NCBI GenBank assembly: GCA_001897355.1
Contig: MKST01000002.1
Location: 138,516 to 202,515 of the forward strand
Direction of reading: 5' to 3'
Source of the DNA: Solirubrobacterales bacterium 67-14
Lineage (GTDB): Bacteria; Actinomycetota; Thermoleophilia; Solirubrobacterales; 70-9
DNA: 64,000 nt
Shown here in pieces: positions 9,227 through 18,912 of the stretch. The notes below the pieces were generated by a model that was given only the letters and a program-made list of their open reading frames with translations, did no database searches and had not been told where the DNA came from. Made by a program: the position numbers and the translations under genes. Position 1 is the first letter of the stretch. The number at the start of each line of letters is the position of its first letter.

Positions 9227-10294
9227 ATGAGCACGTACGAGCGAGTTGCGGAGCTGCCCCTGGAAGTCGAGTCGTGGTCCATGGAAGGGCTGGCGATCCG
9301 GCCCGCCCCGGATTTCGAGCGCCTGACCACGGTCATCCGGGTCGAAGGCGGAGGGCTGACCGGGCTCGGCGAGGACATCACCTACGAGGCACTCGACCAG
9401 ATCGCCCTGCAGGACGCCGGGCCGACCCATGACCTCACCGGGGTGAAGACGGTCGGCGAGTTCTGCGACCTGATCGGCAGCCTCGACCTCTTCCCCGGCC
9501 CGCCCGAACGTGAGGTCTCACGTCTCTACCGCCGCTGGGCCTTCGAGTCGGCGGCGCTCGACCTCGCCCTCTGGCAGGCCGGCACCTCGCTGGCCGCGTT
9601 CCTCGGCCGCCCCCTCAACCCGCTCACCTTCGTCGCCTCGATGGGCCTGGCCGGCGGACCAGGCGGGACCGAATCGGACGTGGGCCGCCTACGGGCGAAG
9701 CTCGACCGGTACCCGGAGCTTAAGTTCAAGCTCGACCCTTCACTCGACTGGGGCCAGGAGCTGATCGACGAACTGGTCGCGACCGGCGCGGTGAACACGC
9801 TCGACCTGAAGGGCCAGTACAAAGGCACGGTCGTCGACATCGAAACGGACCCGGAGCTATACCGGCGCCTGCTGACCTCTTTCCCCGATGCCTGGATCGA
9901 GGATCCGGACCTGACCCCGGAGACCCGCGAAGCGCTGAAGGACGACTGGCGCCGGGTGACCTGGGATGCCCCGATCCATTCGGTCGACGACATCGCGGCG
10001 CTTGAGCACAAGCCAACCGTGATCAACATCAAGCCCTCCCGCATGGGCGGCCTGAAATCCACCTTCGACGCCTACGACTACTGCGAGGCCGAGGGAATCG
10101 GCGCCTACGGCGGCGGCCAGTGGGAGCTCGGGGTCGGCCGCGACCAGATCCAGTACCTGGCGGCGCTCTTTCATCCCGACACCCCGAACGACACCGCCCC
10201 GGTTGGCTACAACGCCGCCGAACCCGAGCCGGGACTTCCGACGAGCCCGATGGAGGTGCCCGGAAACGGCTTCGGAAAGCCGGATGGGAGTTAG
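9227..10294 (+). CDS. Enolase-superfamily protein (o-succinylbenzoate synthase / muconate-lactonizing-like)
   Basis: FKLDPSLDWG, DAWIEDPDLTPE, INIKPSRMGGLK, GAYGGGQWELGVGRDQIQ. Confidence 0.75.
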   Translation: MSTYERVAELPLEVESWSMEGLAIRPAPDFERLTTVIRVEGGGLTGLGEDITYEALDQIALQDAGPTHDLTGVKTVGEFCDLIGSLDLFPGPPEREVSRLYRRWAFESAALDLALWQAGTSLAAFLGRPLNPLTFVASMGLAGGPGGTESDVGRLRAKLDRYPELKFKLDPSLDWGQELIDELVATGAVNTLDLKGQYKGTVVDIETDPELYRRLLTSFPDAWIEDPDLTPETREALKDDWRRVTWDAPIHSVDDIAALEHKPTVINIKPSRMGGLKSTFDAYDYCEAEGIGAYGGGQWELGVGRDQIQYLAALFHPDTPNDTAPVGYNAAEPEPGLPTSPMEVPGNGFGKPDGS

Positions 10295-10389
10295 AGGCAT
10301 CTAACTCCGATTGCGGCCAGCCAAAGCCGTGAGGTGCGCTAGGTTGGGGTCGGCGACCTGAATCGACCCCCTCACGAACGGAGCAGATC

Positions 10390-10923
10390 ATGGCCAACAA
10401 GAAGAGTTTCGGTAAGGCACTCAACGAGCAGATCTCGAACGAGTTCGCCGCTTCGCAGCAGTACGTGGCGATGGCCGTCTACTACGACAGCGAGACCCTG
10501 CCCCGGCTGGCCTCGTTCTTCTACCGGCAGGCGCTGGAGGAACGTGAGCACGCGATGATGATGATCCAGTACCTGCTCGACGTCGACGAGGAGATCGAGG
10601 TCCCCGACATCAAGTCGCAGCCGACCAAGTACGAGGACGGGATCACCCCGGTCAAGGAAGCCCTGGCCCAGGAAGAGCGCGTCTCGAACGAGATCTTCAG
10701 CCTCTTCGAGTTGGCCCGCGAGATCAAGGACTACCGGGCCGAGCACTTCATGCAGTGGTTCGTCAAGGAGCAGGTCGAGGAAGTCGCCCTGATGGGTGAC
10801 CTGCTCAACGTGGTCGAGCGCTCGAAGGAGAACCTGCTCTTGGCCGAGGAGTACATCGCCCGCGAAGGCCTTGGTGAGGAAGGCGACGACCCGACCGCCC
10901 CGCCCCCGGCCGGCGGGCACTGA
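10390..10923 (+). CDS. Ferritin
   Basis: NEQISNEFAASQQYVAMAVYYD...EEREHAMMMIQYLLD...HFMQWFVKEQVEE. Confidence 0.93.
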   Translation: MANKKSFGKALNEQISNEFAASQQYVAMAVYYDSETLPRLASFFYRQALEEREHAMMMIQYLLDVDEEIEVPDIKSQPTKYEDGITPVKEALAQEERVSNEIFSLFELAREIKDYRAEHFMQWFVKEQVEEVALMGDLLNVVERSKENLLLAEEYIAREGLGEEGDDPTAPPPAGGH

Positions 10924-11043
10924 GCGACCGGCCGGCCGCGTTGAAGTCGGCTCCCCGATCCTGCGGTATCCTCGGCTGAGGAGGGACCGGCAGGACCGGT
11001 CTACATGGGAGACGGGCGGGGAGCCCGACAGGAGGAGTTGCAT

Positions 11044-13356
11044 ATGTCAGTTGTTGTTCGTTCTTGGCCGGCGCGGCTTTGCGTGCTGGCGGCCGCGGCA
11101 CTTTGCCTACTGGCGGCAACCGCCAGGGCGCAGGCGGCCGACCCGGCGGTGTTCGACGTTGGCGCCGCGTCTTCAAACATCAATCCGGATGGGCCCCAGT
11201 ACGTCGGTGGTTACGGCTATCTCCAGGGACCGACCAAGGCCACCCACGACGATCTCGAAGCCCGTGCCTTCGTGGTCGGCAACGGTGACAAGGCGCTCGC
11301 CTTCGTCTCGGTCGACCTGGTCGGCTGGTTCGCCGCCTACGACGGAGTCAACGCTCCGTACGGAATCGACGCGACCCGTCAGAAGATCGCCGATGCCCTC
11401 GTCGCCCGGGGCTACGACGTCGGCCGCGAGTCGGTGATCATTTCCAGCACCCACGTCCACGCGGCACCGACCGTGGTCGGCATCTGGGGCACGATCGATC
11501 CGAACTATCTGAAGAAGGTCAGCGACGCCGCCGTTTCGGCTGCCACCACCGCGGCCGACCAGACGAAGCCATCGGAGATCTGGACCGGCGTCGGCGATGT
11601 CAGGTCGTTTATCTGGCAGAACGGCCAGGGCACCAACCACCCCGACGGTTTCGCCACCGACAACAAGCTGCCGATTCTCTGGGCCCGTGATCCCGACACC
11701 GGGGCCACCAACGCTCTCTACGCAAACGTTCCCAACCACGCCGACCAGTACCAGGCCGATGACAACGACCTGGAGATGTCGGCCGACTGGCCGGGCTACG
11801 TCCGTCGCAAACTGGACGCCATGAACGGCGGCACGGCCGTCCTCGCCCAGGGCACCCTGGGCCGCCAGGAGCCTCCGGGCAGCGTCACCGCCTACAGCGA
11901 AGTCGAGGCACAGGGCGAGATCGTCGCCAACGAGATCCAGCGGACAATGGCCAAGGCCACGCCGCTGACCGACAACACGATCGCGGCCAACGAGCAGTCG
12001 ATGCAGATCGTCGCCGACAACGAGGATCTGCTTTTGGCGATCAATTTCAATCCGACCACCGGCTCCCAGGCGGCGACGGGATTCTGCATCGAGCTCTACC
12101 AGAAATGCACGATCCCGCGTTCGAAGCAGGCGCCGTACTTCGGGCCAGGCCCCGATGACGACACCAAGACGATCGGGACCTCCGTGGAAGCGGCCCGGAT
12201 CGGCGATGTCGCCTTCGCGACCAATCCCGGCGAGGCGTTCCCGGAGGTAAACTGGGCGATCCGCGACAGCGTCACCGCGCCCAGGCAGGTCAACGTGATC
12301 GCCCAGGCCGGCGACATGCTTGGCTACTACTACGACCGCGACGATTACACGAGCCAGCAGTTCGGTTCGAGTGACTTCGAGGATTACAACGTCGGGCCGG
12401 ACCTGGCCCAGGCCAACGCCGACAAGGCGATCGCCGCGCTCGGCCAGATCGGGTTCGCAACCACGCCCAAGACGGTGCACGCCCCGTTCGACAGCAGCGT
12501 CCCGGCCAAGCCCGGCGTGCAGTGGTACCCGGACGAGTACGAGTCGACCGATCCCACGTTCAACATCCTCGGCTCGGCCGCGAAGTCGCAGGACGGCACG
12601 GCGCCGGTGCCGACCGAGATCACCTGGGATTTCGGTGACGACACCACCGGCACCACGGCCGTCGGCGAGCGGTTCGACCACACCTTCCCTGGCCCCGGCA
12701 CCTATGAGGTGACCGCGACCGTGGAGAGCAACTCACAGACCCGCACCTGGACCGACACGATCACCGTCGACCCGCCCCTGACGGCCACGGCGTCGCTGGC
12801 CAGCCGGGCCTGGGACGGTGCGCGGCTCTCGGTCTCGACCCAGGGTGGCCAGGGTGACCTGGTCGCCGCCCGCTGGACCTGCCAGGACGGCACCGAGACC
12901 ACCGGCCTCAGCGTCACCTGCGATTCGGCCAGCGCCGGCACGGCGAAGGTGACCGCGGTCGACGGCGCCGGCAACACCGCGACCGCCTCGGTCGAGGTCA
13001 GCAAGGCACCGCCGAAGCCGGCCGCCAAGCTGAAGATCGTCAGGGCGAAGGTGAAGCCCGGCAAGGTCAAGCGCGGCAAGGCCGCGAAGCTCTCGATCAC
13101 GGTGAAGAACACCGGCACCGCGGGAGCGACCAGCGCCAAGGTCTGCGTCAAGGTGCCCGGCAAGGCCAAGAAGGGCGTCAAGGCGAAGCCCGCCTGCCGC
13201 AAGATCGGCAAGCTCGCCGCCGGCAAGAGCCGCACCGTGAAGATCAAGTTGAAGACCACGAAGAAGGCCAAGCGCAAGGTGAAGCCCAAGGTCGTCTTCA
13301 GCGCCAAGGGCGTCAAGACCGTCAAGAAGACGGTGACGCTCCGCACCAAGCGCTAG
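11044..13356 (+). CDS. Secreted neutral/alkaline ceramidase-like protein with PKD-like and basic CARDB-like C-terminal domains
   Basis: GAASSNINPDGPQYVGGYGY, SSTHVHAAPTVVG, NHADQ; TWDFGDDTTGTT PKD; signal peptide; RBS aggagg before the ATG at 11044. Confidence 0.75.
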   Translation: MSVVVRSWPARLCVLAAAALCLLAATARAQAADPAVFDVGAASSNINPDGPQYVGGYGYLQGPTKATHDDLEARAFVVGNGDKALAFVSVDLVGWFAAYDGVNAPYGIDATRQKIADALVARGYDVGRESVIISSTHVHAAPTVVGIWGTIDPNYLKKVSDAAVSAATTAADQTKPSEIWTGVGDVRSFIWQNGQGTNHPDGFATDNKLPILWARDPDTGATNALYANVPNHADQYQADDNDLEMSADWPGYVRRKLDAMNGGTAVLAQGTLGRQEPPGSVTAYSEVEAQGEIVANEIQRTMAKATPLTDNTIAANEQSMQIVADNEDLLLAINFNPTTGSQAATGFCIELYQKCTIPRSKQAPYFGPGPDDDTKTIGTSVEAARIGDVAFATNPGEAFPEVNWAIRDSVTAPRQVNVIAQAGDMLGYYYDRDDYTSQQFGSSDFEDYNVGPDLAQANADKAIAALGQIGFATTPKTVHAPFDSSVPAKPGVQWYPDEYESTDPTFNILGSAAKSQDGTAPVPTEITWDFGDDTTGTTAVGERFDHTFPGPGTYEVTATVESNSQTRTWTDTITVDPPLTATASLASRAWDGARLSVSTQGGQGDLVAARWTCQDGTETTGLSVTCDSASAGTAKVTAVDGAGNTATASVEVSKAPPKPAAKLKIVRAKVKPGKVKRGKAAKLSITVKNTGTAGATSAKVCVKVPGKAKKGVKAKPACRKIGKLAAGKSRTVKIKLKTTKKAKRKVKPKVVFSAKGVKTVKKTVTLRTKR

Positions 13357-13373
13357 CCAGCGCCACGCCGTGT

Positions 13374-13424
13374 GACGGTGACGCAGGTCATGCGTCGATA
13401 CGACTCATGACCTGCGTCACCGTC
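13374..13424. terminator. Perfect 19-bp inverted repeat in a convergent intergenic gap
   Basis: GACGGTGACGCAGGTCATG / CATGACCTGCGTCACCGTC, 13-nt spacer. Confidence 0.55.
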
Positions 13425-13434
13425 GGTGCTCGGC

Positions 13435-13998
13435 CTACTCGCGCAGGGTCTCGAGGGCGCCGGACCACTTGGCCAGGGAGTCCAGCATCCCGGCGACGCT
13501 TCGCTCGTGTTGCTCGTTGCCCTGGAAGTCCCCCTCCTCGTCGATCAGGCCGGCCACCCCGGGAATCGGCACCATCTCCGGCACCGGCATCACCGAGAGC
13601 TGGGTCAGCGTGGGCTTGAGCACTTGGACGGCGCGGGCCCCGGCCCAGACACCGCCGTAGCTGACGAAGGAGCAGGGCTTGTAGGCCCACTCGTGGTAGA
13701 GGTAGTCGAGCGCGTTCTTGAGCGCCGGGGCGGGGGTCGCGTTGTACTCGGGGGTGACGAAGACGAAGGCGTCGGCCCGGTCGACGATCGCGCTCCAGTT
13801 CTTCGTGTGCTCCTGCGTGTACTCGCGGCGACCCGGCATGTTCGGCTCGTCCATGAAGGGCAGGTCCAGCTCCTTCAGGTCGGCTACTTCAACCTGGAAA
13901 CGGCCGTCGGCTTCGGCGATCGGGGTGAACCAGTTGGCGACCGGTTCACCGACCCGGCCGGGACGGACGCTGGCGATGACGACGAGGAGATTGATCAT
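13435..13998 (-). CDS. NADPH-dependent FMN reductase family protein
   Basis: LLVVIASVRPGRVGEPVANWF...DAFVFVTPEYNATPAPALKNALDYLYHEW. Confidence 0.88.
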   Translation of the reverse strand: MINLLVVIASVRPGRVGEPVANWFTPIAEADGRFQVEVADLKELDLPFMDEPNMPGRREYTQEHTKNWSAIVDRADAFVFVTPEYNATPAPALKNALDYLYHEWAYKPCSFVSYGGVWAGARAVQVLKPTLTQLSVMPVPEMVPIPGVAGLIDEEGDFQGNEQHERSVAGMLDSLAKWSGALETLRE

Positions 13999-14050
13999 GG
14001 TCCGACCCTAGACGTTGCGGACCTCTAATACCCTTGCCCGGTTACCGGCC

Positions 14051-15502
14051 ATGGACCAGCGCAACCGACCCAAGAGCGAAGAGAGGATAGATCCAGATGA
14101 CTTGGAGACCGCCCTTCGGGTGATCGGCGAGCTCGACCGGCTCCCGGTCGAACATCCCGATTCGATCACGCTCCAGCAGGCCGCTGCCGGCCTCTACAAG
14201 TCGGTCAAGATCCGGCGACGGCAGGAAAAGCGACGGCAGGTGCTCGAACACGACGCCGAGATCACCGCCCGCACGGCTACCGCCGCCCCCGGCCGAATCG
14301 ACGACGAGACCGAGGGGCTACCGCTGGTCTCGACGGCCAAGGGAGCGACGGCGGGCACCCTGATCGAACCGCGGGCCTGTTACATCTGCAAGCAGAGCTT
14401 CCGGGTGGTCGACGCCTTCTACCATCAGCTCTGTCCGGACTGTGCGGCCTTCAACCACGCCCGGCGCGATGCCCGCACCGACCTGACCGGCAAACGAGCG
14501 CTGCTGACCGGCGGCCGGGCCAAGATCGGCATGTACATCGCCTTGCGGCTGTTGCGGGACGGGGCCGACACCACGATCACCACCCGCTTCCCGAATGATG
14601 CGGTCCGCCGGTTCCGGGCGATGGAGGATTCCGAGGAGTGGTTCGACCGGCTCCACATCGTCGGGATCGACCTGCGGGATCCCGGCCAGGTGGTCGACCT
14701 GGCCGATTCGGTCGCGGCGAAGGGGCCGCTGGACATCCTGATCAACAACGCCTGCCAGACCGTCCGCCGCACCCCGGAGGCCTATGCCCCGCTGATCCAG
14801 GCCGAGCTGGAGGAGCTCGAACCGGGTCCGATGCCGGACATCGAGACCTTCGACCGCCACGGCGACCACCAGCTCGCCCTGGCTTCCGCTCCCTCGCACT
14901 GGGCGCCGACGCCGCATGCGATCACGGCGATGGCCCTGACCGCCGGCTCGGCCGACTTCGATCTGGTCGATTCCGGCCGGGCGATCGATGCCGGCGGCCT
15001 GGTTCCCGACGTGGTCGACACCAACAGCTGGATCCAGACGGTCAGCGAGGTCGACCCGATCGAACTGCTCGAGGTCCAGCTCTGCAACATGACCGCGCCC
15101 TTCATCCTGATCGGGCGCCTGCGGAAGGCGATGTCCGGCTCACCGGCCCGCCGGACGTACGTGGTCAACGTCTCGGCGATGGAAGGCCAGTTCTCACGGG
15201 GCTACAAGGGGCCGGGGCATCCTCACACCAACATGGCCAAGGCGGCGCTCAACATGCTGACCCGGACCAGCGCCCAGGAGATGCTGGAGGCCGACGGCAT
15301 CCTGATGACCGCGGTCGACACCGGCTGGATCACCGACGAGCGGCCCCACCCGATGAAGAAGCGCCTGGCCGACGACGGCTTCCACGCCCCGCTCGACCTG
15401 GTCGACGGCGCCGCCCGGGTCTACGACCCGATCATCCGTGGGGAACAAGGCGAGGACGTCCACGGCGTCTTCCTCAAGGACTACAAGCCCTCGCCCTGGT
15501 AG
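14051..15502 (+). CDS. SDR family oxidoreductase with N-terminal CxxC...CxxC zinc-ribbon-like segment
   Basis: CYICKQSFRVVDAFYHQLCPDCAAFNHARR followed by KRALLTGGRAKIGMYIALRLL Rossmann fold. Confidence 0.8.
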   Translation: MDQRNRPKSEERIDPDDLETALRVIGELDRLPVEHPDSITLQQAAAGLYKSVKIRRRQEKRRQVLEHDAEITARTATAAPGRIDDETEGLPLVSTAKGATAGTLIEPRACYICKQSFRVVDAFYHQLCPDCAAFNHARRDARTDLTGKRALLTGGRAKIGMYIALRLLRDGADTTITTRFPNDAVRRFRAMEDSEEWFDRLHIVGIDLRDPGQVVDLADSVAAKGPLDILINNACQTVRRTPEAYAPLIQAELEELEPGPMPDIETFDRHGDHQLALASAPSHWAPTPHAITAMALTAGSADFDLVDSGRAIDAGGLVPDVVDTNSWIQTVSEVDPIELLEVQLCNMTAPFILIGRLRKAMSGSPARRTYVVNVSAMEGQFSRGYKGPGHPHTNMAKAALNMLTRTSAQEMLEADGILMTAVDTGWITDERPHPMKKRLADDGFHAPLDLVDGAARVYDPIIRGEQGEDVHGVFLKDYKPSPW

Positions 15503-15505
15503 CGC

Positions 15506-16798
15506 TTAGCGCCGATGACGGCCGGCCACCTTCTTCAGCAGCACCTTGCGTGCGATCACGCCGCTGCCGCCGAGCTTCGCCGGCAGGCCCTTGCGCCTCG
15601 CCTTGGCGACCAGCGATCCGCCCTTCTTGGTCAGACGAACCTTGACCGTCTTTCGCTTGCCCCCGGCCACCGAGAAGCTCGCCTTGCCCAGCGTGACGGT
15701 CTTACGCTTGCCCCGGCGTGCGGCGAGCGATGCCGTCCCGGCGCATCGGGCTCCGCCTCCGCAGGTGAGTTTCAAGAAGGCGGCACGTCCTTTCACCTTG
15801 ACCAGCCGGGCCACCTTGGCCTTCGTGTCCTTCCGCGTGACCGTGAACTTCAGCACCCCCTGGGTCTGCCTGTCGGGGAACCGCAGGGTGCCGGCCGCGT
15901 AGAGCTTGCCGGCCGAGTCGACGCCGAGGCCGGCGGCGTCGATGATCGGCAGCGTGGCCTTGGCGACGAAGCCGCCGGTCGGCGTGAACTCGTCGATCGA
16001 GGCCTGCTGCCCGTAGCCCGGGGTGCTGAGCACGAAGACGTTGCCGTCCGGGGCCACCGTTACGTCTCTCGGCGCGAACATCTGCCCGGCCTTGCTGCCT
16101 TCGCTCCCCCAGCTTCCGAGGAAGGTCCCGTCGAGGCGGAACCGGTCGACCTGGAAGTTGCCGCTGTCGACCACGTACATGCTGTTGTTGCCCAAGGCGA
16201 CATCGGTCGGGTACTGCATCTGGCCCGGTCCGACGCCGCCCGATCCGATGAAGGGCCCGGTGCTGCCGTCGGGCTTGAGGGTTGCCACGTCGTTGCCGGC
16301 GTAGTCGGCCACCCAGAGCTTCCCGTCGGGGGCCATCGCCATGCCACGCGGGGAGAACTGCTCGGTCGGCTGGAAGTGGGTCACTTCGCCGTCGGTCGGC
16401 ACGATCCTGACCCAGCCATCGGCCTCACCGGGGTCGGTGCGGCTGAAGTAGACGGTGGTACCGGCGACCAAGACGCTCTGGTAGGTGTCGTACGGGTTGT
16501 CCCAGGTATTGATCTCGGTGTCGAAGGTGCCGTTCAGGTCGTAGATCTGGAGGTTGGAACCCCAGGGGATCAGGACTTCACCCCCGGACTCGGTCATGTT
16601 CACGGTCAGGTCGCTCCAGCCGCCGCTGTTCTCGTTGACGTCCTTCCAGCGAGTGATCTCCTTGAAGCCCCCGAGGGGACCGGCGGAGGCGACCGGGACA
16701 TTCGCCGAGAAGAGGGCGACCAGCAGCATCAAAGTGATGCCGAAGACCGCAGCTGCTCCCCTGGCCCAACCGAGCAGAACTGCGTTATTCACCTGCAC
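15506..16798 (-). CDS. Secreted NHL-repeat beta-propeller protein with basic C-terminus
   Basis: PRGMAMAPDGKLWVADYAGN, PTDVALGNNSMYVVDSGNFQVDRF; Lys/Arg-rich tail; GTG start. Confidence 0.75.
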   Translation of the reverse strand: MQVNNAVLLGWARGAAAVFGITLMLLVALFSANVPVASAGPLGGFKEITRWKDVNENSGGWSDLTVNMTESGGEVLIPWGSNLQIYDLNGTFDTEINTWDNPYDTYQSVLVAGTTVYFSRTDPGEADGWVRIVPTDGEVTHFQPTEQFSPRGMAMAPDGKLWVADYAGNDVATLKPDGSTGPFIGSGGVGPGQMQYPTDVALGNNSMYVVDSGNFQVDRFRLDGTFLGSWGSEGSKAGQMFAPRDVTVAPDGNVFVLSTPGYGQQASIDEFTPTGGFVAKATLPIIDAAGLGVDSAGKLYAAGTLRFPDRQTQGVLKFTVTRKDTKAKVARLVKVKGRAAFLKLTCGGGARCAGTASLAARRGKRKTVTLGKASFSVAGGKRKTVKVRLTKKGGSLVAKARRKGLPAKLGGSGVIARKVLLKKVAGRHRR

Positions 16799-16877
16799 GC
16801 GGGCGATCGTAACACCAGATTTACCGAGGGATGGCGGGTATGAGTCTCGCCTGTGACACCTCGCCAGGATCCGGCAG

Positions 16878-17579
16878 CTACGGGAGCCGCTTCGGCGGGA
16901 ACTCCCTCTGGTCCGGGTAGAAATCGGTCAGATCGGCGCCACGGAACTGCTCGCCCAGGCTGAGGTTGCAGACGCCGTCACCGGAGGCGAGTTCGAGCAG
17001 GAAGCCTTCGAGCGCGGCCTCCTGGTATCGCGGCCGCGGCGCTCCTGCCAGATACCGGACATGGCCCGGGTAACCCTTCACTCCGTCGGCCGGTCCCTTG
17101 ACCAGATAGGCGACGGCCTGCCGGCCGGCCAGCGAGGTGAGCTTTGCCTCCCGGTGCGGCGGCGGGAAGGAGCAGCCGAGCTCGACTTCGACCAGGGACG
17201 GCATCGACGAGGTCGTCGAGCCGGCCCGGAGGCGCTGTCCGTTCGCCAGCACGGAACTCACCTCGATCGGGATGATGTCCGTCTCGACCCGGCCGGGGGA
17301 TCCGTCTGCCCGGATCGCGGTCAGACCCGAGCGCGGCGTGCCGATCGTCCCACGAACCACCAGGTTGGAGGTCCGGGCGATCGCCCGGGGGCCTCTCATC
17401 GGCTGGTAGTCGTAGGTACATCCGACGATCGGCTCCTTCGTCTCCGACCTGGAGACGGGCACCACGGGCTCTGACTCGTCGCCCCCACAACCCCCGACGA
17501 TCAAGACGGAAAAGCCGATCCCAGCCAAACAACCCAACCAAGCAACCCGTCTAAGCAGAAGATTCAAGGCCATACCCAA
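16878..17579 (-). CDS. Hypothetical lipoprotein
   Basis: Lipobox-like IVGGC near the N-terminus. Confidence 0.6.
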   Translation of the reverse strand: MGMALNLLLRRVAWLGCLAGIGFSVLIVGGCGGDESEPVVPVSRSETKEPIVGCTYDYQPMRGPRAIARTSNLVVRGTIGTPRSGLTAIRADGSPGRVETDIIPIEVSSVLANGQRLRAGSTTSSMPSLVEVELGCSFPPPHREAKLTSLAGRQAVAYLVKGPADGVKGYPGHVRYLAGAPRPRYQEAALEGFLLELASGDGVCNLSLGEQFRGADLTDFYPDQREFPPKRLP

Positions 17580-17662
17580 ACTACGAACAAAAGACCAAAT
17601 CGATCACAAGCAAGCCGCTAGCTTCGTCAAGGGTCAAGCGAAGAACCGAAAGCGGACATGCA

Positions 17663-17781
17663 CAAACGCCGTCAGCCGTGCGCTGGCAAGGAGTGAGTGA
17701 GGAGGCGCGGCGGGCGTGCTGGAAGTACGTTCGCAAGCCTTCGAACGAACGACGCCGCCAGCGTGCGGCTGACGGCGTTTG
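17663..17781. repeat. ~119-nt hairpin with 25-nt arms (2 mismatches)
   Basis: CAAACGCCGTCAGCCGTGCGCTGGC vs RC GCCAGCGTGCGGCTGACGGCGTTTG. Confidence 0.75.
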
Positions 17782-17804
17782 GGCGTCCGCGACGCCACAA
17801 GCAA

Positions 17805-17878
17805 CGGGAGCGACGGGACTTGAACCCGCGGCCTCTGGCGTGACAGGCCAGCGCTCTAACCAACTGAGCTACGCCCCC
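17805..17878 (-). tRNA. tRNA-Asp(GTC)
   Basis: RC GGGGGCGTAGCTCAGTTGGTTAGAGCGCTGGCCTGTCACGCCAGAGGCCGCGGGTTCAAGTCCCGTCGCTCCCG; cloverleaf with GTC anticodon. Confidence 0.95.
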
Positions 17879-17965
17879 GTGAGGCGATCGGTCGAAACCG
17901 ACCGGGCGGGCATTATCGCAGTCTCGCTCGAATGGCGGCAGCCGACCCTCCCCGCAACCGGTTCC

Positions 17966-18004
17966 GGGGGCGATCGCCCACCAAATCGGTGGGTAAACGC
18001 CCCC
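17966..18004. repeat. Dispersed palindromic repeat, copy 1 (see also 56546-56584)
   Basis: TTCCGGGGGCGATCGCCCACCAAATCGGTGGGTAAACGCCCCC. Confidence 0.8.
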
Positions 18005-18048
18005 AGTTGCCGGGCCGGACTCGACGTTCGGGTTTTAGACTGGCGGCC

Positions 18049-18900
18049 ATGAGACTCGTCACCTACGCATCAGACCGGGGCCCGCGGGCCGGAGTCCAGA
18101 CCGATAAAGGCGTGATCGACGCCTGGGATCTGATCCGGGACGAGGGCGGTTCGAGCCTGAAGGAGCTACTCGCCTCGGGCCGTTTGGACGAAGTCCGAGC
18201 GGCGTTCGAGACCGGTGGCGGCGAGCCGCTCATGCTCGGCCCGGGCGGGATCCTCACCCCGATCCCCGACCCGGACAAGATCATCTGCATCGGGCTCAAC
18301 TACCGGGCTCATGCGGAGGAGACGGGCATGGACCCGCCCAAGGCTCCGACCATCTTCGGCAAGTACCGCAATGCGCTGGTCCCGGACGGTGCGACGGTCA
18401 CCCTGCCGGCGGCCAGCCGCAAGGTGGATTACGAGGCCGAGGTGGCTTTCGTGATCGGGCGGCGGGCCGGCGAGGTGAGTGTCGAGGATGCCCTCGACCA
18501 CGTCGCGGGCTACACCCTGCTCAATGACCTTTCGGCCCGTGACCTGCAGGGCCTGACCATGCAGTGGATGGCCGGCAAGGTGTTCGACGGTGCCGCGCCC
18601 TGCGGCCCGGCCCTGGTCACCCCGGACGAGGCCGGGCCCCACGACGGCATCGGCATCGCCATGCATGTCAACGGCGAGCAGCGCCAGAGCTCGAACACGG
18701 GCGATCTGATCTTCTCGATCCCGGAACTGGTCTCCACCCTCTCCACCTGGATGACGCTCGAACCGGGCGACATCATCGCCACCGGCACCCCTTCCGGCGT
18801 CGGCCTCGCGATGGACCCAAGGACCTGGCTCGAGGACGGCGACGAACTGCTCGTCAGCTCACCGCAGCTGGGTGAGCTGAAGACCAAGGTTTCCCGATAA
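18049..18900 (+). CDS. Fumarylacetoacetate hydrolase family protein
   Basis: IICIGLNYRAHAEETGMDPPKAPTIFGKY...VDYEAEVAFVIGR...ATGTPSGVGLAM. Confidence 0.9.
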   Translation: MRLVTYASDRGPRAGVQTDKGVIDAWDLIRDEGGSSLKELLASGRLDEVRAAFETGGGEPLMLGPGGILTPIPDPDKIICIGLNYRAHAEETGMDPPKAPTIFGKYRNALVPDGATVTLPAASRKVDYEAEVAFVIGRRAGEVSVEDALDHVAGYTLLNDLSARDLQGLTMQWMAGKVFDGAAPCGPALVTPDEAGPHDGIGIAMHVNGEQRQSSNTGDLIFSIPELVSTLSTWMTLEPGDIIATGTPSGVGLAMDPRTWLEDGDELLVSSPQLGELKTKVSR

Positions 18901-18912
18901 CCAGAACTCGGG

